NCBI RefSeq assembly: GCF_009389715.1
Contig: NC_052405.1
Span: 7,915,194-7,979,193, forward strand
From: Phoenix dactylifera
Lineage: Eukaryota > Streptophyta > Magnoliopsida > Arecales > Arecaceae
DNA length: 64,000 nucleotides
Direction of reading: 5' to 3'
Below the pieces are notes generated by a model, which saw nothing but the letters and a program-made list of their open reading frames with translations, had not been told where the DNA came from and did not search any database. Positions 58,028 through 64,000 of the stretch are shown in pieces (positions within the stretch are counted from its first letter, which is position 1; each line of letters starts with the position of its first letter). Position numbers and translations under genes: made by a program.

Positions 58028-61000
58028 ATGGCTCAGTATCGGCAAGCAGGAGCGGAGAGGTTCTTGGTCCGGATCCACCACGACCCCGCTGCCGACCTCC
58101 GCCTACCCCACCACAAGCCCGCCCGGATCCGCCGCTCCGGCAAGCCCCACCGCCGCCCCTCCGCCGTCACCATCCTCGCCCTGACCCTCGCCCTCGCCCT
58201 CTTCGTCGCCCTTCTATCTTCCCGCATCTTCTCCCGTCGAAAAGGTCCCCCCTTTTACCCCAAATCTTCCTCCTCTCTTTGATCTAGTCTCATTGTTTGT
58301 TTGAATCTGAGCAGAAACTGGAGGGAAATTGGACGCTGTTGATGATGGTGCTGGCGGGAATGATGTGAAGAGCGATTTGGAATTCCGACCCCGATCCAAT
58401 CGTTCTTCAGGGTACTCTAAGGAGCTCAAGTTCGGCCACGGCTCCGGCACGAGCGGCCGGGATTCGAGGTATTGGGACCGGGACGACAGGCGCCGGGACC
58501 AGGACTACAGTGAGGAGAAGGGCAGTAGTGTTAAAAAAGATCATATCTTGGAGGGGAAAAGGGGTGCAAAAGGGCAGATTTTTGCCAAATATCGTCAGGA
58601 TAAGCTTGATGAGAAGCGAGATGGAGGAAGATTGTATAATAAGGCAAGGCTGGCCGAGCTGAATTCTTATAAGCAGGAGTATGAGGCCTCCCTGAAGAAT
58701 AATGGGGATAATGGAGTGAAAGATGTTGATCCTGATGATGAGTATGATGATGGTTTAGATGTGTTGGATGATCATGATGATGTGGAACATGATAACGGGG
58801 TTCATCGCGATGATAGTCGTGATGGTCAAATGGTTGGAATCAAGAAAGTTGCATTCTTGGATGCAGGTGAGAAAGGTTCTGCTGAGGTTTTGGGAAGCAT
58901 TGGTCGTGGGAGTAAGTTGGAACAGGGCCATACATCTAGTTCTGGGAAGAAGTCGGGCTCGAAGAAAAAGCCGAAGCACCGCAAATCTTCTAGTGAGTTT
59001 TTATTTTCTTCACTTATGTTTGAGCTCTAATTTCTCATTGTGCCTTGAACTTTAAGTTTTAAGGAAAATGAATTCTTTTAGAACAAAGAAAGAGGGGAAA
59101 GGCCAAATCTGCATTCATGCTTTACGAAATACAACTAAGACAATATATGGTAACTTATATTGTTGGCTATACTTCTGTTAACTAGAGGTCCCAGACTAGA
59201 GAAAAGGATATCAATGACCAATGGATTGAGCCTGTCACTTTTGCTGACTTGATCTGTTGGAAGCCTGTGTTTTGGAGGGGGTTCACGACATAGTCCTTTT
59301 TGCTCTACGCAACAGTCTGTGTAGAGTTCGCATTAATAAGATTACAAGAGGCAATCTTCCTTATGTATTGGGCTGTTAAACTGGTTTCTCACTTCTGATC
59401 TGCTTAAATAAGGGTTCTTTTAGGTATCTTGGTTGCAACATGACTCCCATCATGGCAATTAGGTTAACTAAAATAGTAAGCAATCTCATGATTCAACCTG
59501 CAACTTATAAGAGATCCTGTATCTGGTTAATCTGTCTCTAAAACAGCTTAATCTATAACTGGAAGCTATGCTGAAGAAAGGATCTAAGATGTAGAGAGAA
59601 TAGTATACAGCCATCATGTGGGCGTATCATAGAAATGTATCAGTATGTAGGTCCATGCTCCCATTAATAGTCAGTGAGTAATTGGAAATAACCTTGGACC
59701 AAATTATCAAAATAAAAAAGAAACAATAATTTCTGATAGAATTGAAAGCATGGAAATCTGTTGTTGCAGATATTTATTGCTATTTCAGATCTTTGAGAAG
59801 CTTGTCACTAGGTGATGGAACAATTAAAATAAGGTCACACGGACAACAGAAGCATGCACATGTGAACTAAATTAGTATGTAGGTCACACACAGAAGGGGC
59901 GGGAAGAGAGAGAGAGAGAAATCTACCAGTAGTCTCTTGGCCAAAATTTTATCATTTTAAATATACGATGAGCAATCTAAATGAATAATAAACACCATAT
60001 GTCATGATGATAGCAGAATGAAGATGTTTTAGATTTTGCATCATGGGAAGTTGAAATGGATGGTTCAATTGAAGGATTAAGGTGATTTATTCTAATTTAT
60101 TTTTTAGAGCTCTCCAATCCCACTGAATTTTGAACCATGTACTTTAAGATGCGTATATCTAGATCGATGGAAGGAGTGGAGTAATATTTAGTTAGACAAA
60201 TGGCGAGACCTTTAAAAAACCATATCAGAATATATAGGAAATCATATACGGGAAGAAAAGAAAATAAATGAAAAATAATGTGACCAACAAATATCATCCA
60301 ACTTGTTGCCAAGGAAGAATGGACAACAACATAGATTTCCAATATCTTGATAAATTAGAAAGGGAACATCTGGAAAACATACTCTTTCAAAATCTAATAA
60401 GGAAACCTAGTTTTAGTTCCAGTATGTTTTAGTGGTGGACTAGGCATGTGAAGGGTTTAGACCACATATTTGGGCAGTGAAGGGGCTTATTCTGTCAACC
60501 TTTTTTATTTTTATAAACTGACATGACCCAAGTGTAGCATTGGGTAATATCTGGGGTTTTTCAAGATCTTTGTTCATCAGACTACTTGTTACATAGTTGA
60601 CTCTCTTATGGATACTCAATATAGTTCTTAATGAATACTTTATACCTACCTCATTTTTCCTTATTTTGTGAGGCTTTTGTTTCACAGTTATCTTTTGCTA
60701 TGGGGCCGTCCTATTTTCTATAGCTAAAGCCACAAATTTCTATAATTTTCTTTAACTACCAAGACACACTGTCTATGTAGAAATTGTTACATTAAATGTT
60801 TCCTTCTGCATTCTCATCTAGAAACTTTTGGTTATATTTTTATGTTTTATATGCATTGGGGATTATTCTTCTTTTCATAATTTTTTGATGTATCCTTCAT
60901 CTAAATTTATTTTTGTTCCAGTGACTGAAACTCCATTGCAAAAAATGTCATAACTAATAATATTAATCTCATAATCCACTGGATTGACCCTCTTTCAACA

Positions 61001-62212
61001 ACATTATTTTTCTTTAACTAGAGTTTCCATCTGGGAAATCTTATGATAGTAAACTATTAGCACCATAATGTGTTAAGATTATTAGAAAGAAATCCATATG
61101 GTTTTCATGAGTTATTTCTGACTGAACAAGAGAGTGTCATCAAGTAATGTACTTCAAATGTCTATAATTGCCATGTAATAATACAATTTTGAAGCTTCCA
61201 ATATTGCCCTTTATCTCTGCCTCCTCAATAAATCTTATGAATATTATCTGTGCATCTTCTTATTCTTCTTCTTCCACATGAACTTTATGAAGAAATAAAA
61301 GCAGCCCATGCATACATAACCCAATCAAAAAACTAAATCCTATGGATAGCCCATTTAAATATTATCTTCCTCAGTTACTCAACTTGAGTCTTTTCTACTA
61401 CATGTTTAATGCATATGCAATAATTCCAATGACTAAATAGCATCTGCATTAAATTGTATGAGAGAGAATCAAGCCAACCTCCCTTCTGTAAATTACTTAA
61501 AAGAGATGCATCATTTTATAAATGGTGTGAAGCTGCTTAATAATAATACCTCAAAACTGCAAAGCATCCACTAAGCCTGCTATAGAATCCTTTTGGCTAC
61601 ATGCATGTCAATGTATTTATTGTGGGGCTTTGCTAATGTAGAATTTTCACAGTAGAATCTGCTTACAGTGCTTATAGTCTTGCATTTTGTTTTTGTTCCT
61701 TTATCAAGGTCTCTGCTTTATTGTGTTTATAGCCTTTAATCTATGGGTGCAAACTTTTGGCACCTTATATAGGTCTGTCTGCAATGAATATTCACTGTTG
61801 TTCTTTGTTACTTGGTCCTGTTTTCCTGAAACTTTTTTTCTTGAAATGTCCATCAGGTTCATCTTGTGAGATAAAATTTTTGAATTCTACAGCTCTACTT
61901 GTAGAGCCTGTCGAAAACAAGAAATTTGCTAGGTTTTCCTTGCAGTATACTGATGTTGAAGACAGGCCTACTGGATCCGAGAACTGGGAGCCAAGATTTG
62001 CTGGCCACCAGACTCTCCAAGAAAGAGAGGAGTCATATTATGCCCATGACCAGAAAATTAACTGTGGCTTTATTAAAGGCCCTGATGGATCACCAAGCAC
62101 TGGATTTGACCTTGCAGAAGATGATGTGAGATACATGAGCAGTTGTCACATAGCTGTATCTTCTTGCATCTTTGGTAACTCAGATCGTTTAAGAACTCCT
62201 TTTGGAAAGATG
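58028..62212 (+). CDS. DUF616 family Golgi-type membrane protein (MUCI70/TOD1-like), 5' part
   Basis: Visible exons are 58028-58244, 58315-58992 and 61857-62212, with GT-AG junctions and consistent phases. They encode 417 residues; the rest lies beyond 64000. Residues 1-45 are basic. A single helix at about 46-66 (TILALTLALALFVALLSSRI) makes a type II membrane protein. A charged stem follows, with an acidic part (DPDDEYDDGLDVLDDHDD) and a basic part (KKSGSKKKPKHRKSS). The DUF616 domain begins with CEIKFLNST and includes RFAGHQTLQEREESYYAHDQ, INCGFIKGP, GFDLAEDD and HIAVSSCIFG. Arabidopsis members include MUCI70, a probable hexosyltransferase in mucilage pectin formation, and TOD1, reported as a ceramidase. 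The exact activity here is unproven. The ATG at 58028 gives MAQYRQAGAERF. Confidence 0.9.
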
Positions 62213-63719
62213 GTAATTTTTTTAAAAAAAAGATTATAAATTTAAGAGGCATGAAATATCCCATTTATTTATAATTGCCCCCTGCAGTTCTTGTGGCTAG
62301 TTCTCTTCTCTTATGTCTATCTGAGTCAGTATAGTCTTTATGAACTTTAGCTTATTTATTGGAGGTATATTTGTTCAGATATTGATTGGATTATTTTTTC
62401 CTTTTGAATCATCTACTTTTATGGAACTCTATCGGCAGTCAGTCGATTTGAAATTGGAAAGAAATCATTTTCTTGCCAAATATTATATTTAGTTTCATAT
62501 ATCTTTTGATATTCTGAATGATGCATTTTTTTTCAAATTTTTACACATGAGACTCATTATTTTAGCTTTCACTGTAAAATTAATTCTTTGTTTAATCTGT
62601 ATGACCTTATTGCTAAATGCTAGTGGTTGGTATAGATTTCTTATTTTTGATAGTGGGCTTTACTACATGAGGTTGAAATATTTTTTCTGGCTGAGGACGG
62701 ACAACCATAGATTGCAATGATCTGGCCTATATATTATTGGTGGGAACTATCATTAGCACCTGTTTTGCACTTGATAAAACTATACAAGAGTTAGACATTG
62801 GATTTCAGACATTGGATTTCTTTTCTAAAATAGCTTTCAGTGCTTAGACCAATCTTCGTGGGATAAGTATGCAGGAACTGGTTTTCTCGTCATATGTGGC
62901 ACTTGTCTGGGATCTTTCTTCAACGGTCTCCACATTTAAAGTTAACTCGCAAAAATATCTTGTATGCTTTTCTCCTCAAGTGGTTGACTAAAATTTAAAC
63001 AAATATGTGACATCTTCCCATTATAACGTATGCGGTTTAACCATGTCAAAACCCTAAATACAGATTCTGGGTAAAGTGTCAATTTTTCATTGCTTCAACT
63101 CTAAGAGTTAAACTATAATTACATAGAACTTTCTTGTTCAAATTGATGAGTCAGTCAACAAATCCTTGACAATGCACCAATATGATCATTACTGTATTGA
63201 ACATGACTCACATGTTACCTTTATGATCTGCAATATGTCCTGCACAATCATTTGAATTATTATTCCTAATATTTACATACACTTTCAACTGCAGTTGCAG
63301 AAGCTGAGATGTGATCTGCTTAAAACAAATCAGATAAAGCTCAACTGTACTGAAAACTGTTTGAATATCAACATCTGCATGTCTGTATCAGATATGGATA
63401 TGTATTCATTTTTTGTAAATCTCTTTCCTGTTATGGATATGGATTCAGATGTTGATATGTTATCCAAATACGAACATGCAAATTTGGAAACTGATAAAAC
63501 AGATATTCAGATGCAGATAGGATATCAACATATATAAAGATGGTTCTTTGAAAAACAAATTAAGTAGTTTATCCTGAAGTCCAGATGAAGCCATCTCCTC
63601 TCTCTCTCTCTCTCTTTTAAAAAAAACTTTGCTTCTCTATGTTAGTTTTCTCTTATCTAAGAACAACAGGTGTTATTCTCAAGTATATTACTTTGTTCAT
63701 ATGAAGTTGATGATACTTC
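62213..63719 (+). other. Intron 3 of the DUF616 gene (acceptor not in window)
   Basis: After the donor ATG|GTAATT at 62212-62218 no DUF616 sequence follows up to the window end. A frame at 63295-63537 has no family motif. A CT microsatellite lies at 63596-63616. Confidence 0.65.
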
Positions 63720-64000
63720 AAAGCTGAGTACCATGGATTGTCGTACCACTCGGTATAGGGCGCATCGTACCGTATCGAGCAACAACTGGTACCAAACTCC
63801 AGTTTGGATCAGTATAGACCCTATACTGCCATATATCGTCCTGTATTCCATACCGAGGTGTGTACCAACCCGTACCAAGACATATTGACCAGTACTGAGA
63901 TGTCCCAAAATAAAAAGTGAGAAAAATGATTGGTGAGTTGTTTTAGTATGGATGCATACTTGACCATAACGTACTGAATCAGGAAGGTACCGATATGGTA
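63720..64000. repeat. GGTACC-rich dispersed repeat in the DUF616 intron
   Basis: Dense in ggtacc, ggtaccg, cgtaccg and ccgtacc words with near-palindromic order. It continues beyond the window. Same word content as 16660-17270 and 22640-22860. Confidence 0.5.

Noticed and set aside
63295-63537. 80-residue ORF as a further DUF616 exon
   Set aside because: Its residues (repeated D-M-D-M pattern) do not match the continuation of DUF616, which should proceed to the next conserved block after the GKM junction.

Overview
The window is plant nuclear DNA. It has multi-exon genes with GT-AG introns, long AT-rich intergenic stretches, a plastid protein-import receptor, and Copia, CACTA, LINE and TRIM transposons. 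The gene set is general to flowering plants; low-GC flanks, long introns and LINE tails suggest a monocot, possibly a palm, but that is inference. No gene organisation here is bacterial.

Layout. Positions 1-13078 hold a tandem duplication of a leucine-rich-repeat (LRR) receptor-like protein gene. Copy 1 is cut by the left edge (CDS 1-1393) and copy 2 is complete (9853-11838). Each is followed by the same decayed remains of a receptor-kinase juxtamembrane region and a further worn LRR/transmembrane end. Between the copies sits a full-length but dead Ty1/Copia element (3309-7685) with 325-bp LTRs, a GTAAC target duplication, a Met-tRNA primer site and a polypurine tract. Positions 13870-23979 (minus) are a nine-exon NIPA-type magnesium transporter gene whose reading frame closes exactly to 351 residues. 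Positions 24-34 kb are mostly intergenic, with microsatellites, RNase H remnants of LINEs and one small uncharacterised gene (30086-30610). Positions 34196-35616 (minus) hold a tiny two-exon twin-CX9C gene (CMC4-like, 63 residues). A 642-bp TRIM retrotransposon with nearly identical LTRs and a GTATC target duplication follows at 36548-37189. Positions 41311-45405 (minus) are a single-exon TOC159-type chloroplast import receptor of 1364 residues. Positions 45.5-50 kb carry long TA microsatellites, a LINE 3' end and a MITE.

Positions 50131-56120 are a CACTA (En/Spm-like) transposon with perfect 30-bp inverted ends and an ATG target duplication. It contains an intact five-exon TNPA-like gene (421 residues), a TNPD-like gene reduced to its C-terminal DUF4218/DUF4216 part, and a GC-rich minisatellite. 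Two worn hAT-like repeats follow. From 58028 to the right edge is the 5' part of a DUF616 (MUCI70/TOD1-type) Golgi-membrane protein gene, with three exons visible.

The genes are unrelated housekeeping or signalling genes, not a functional cluster. I did not see a convincing undescribed multi-gene system. The most unusual items are the kinase-less LRR pair with a stop codon embedded in a 5' splice site, the CACTA element with its coding loss and minisatellite, and the compact TRIM.
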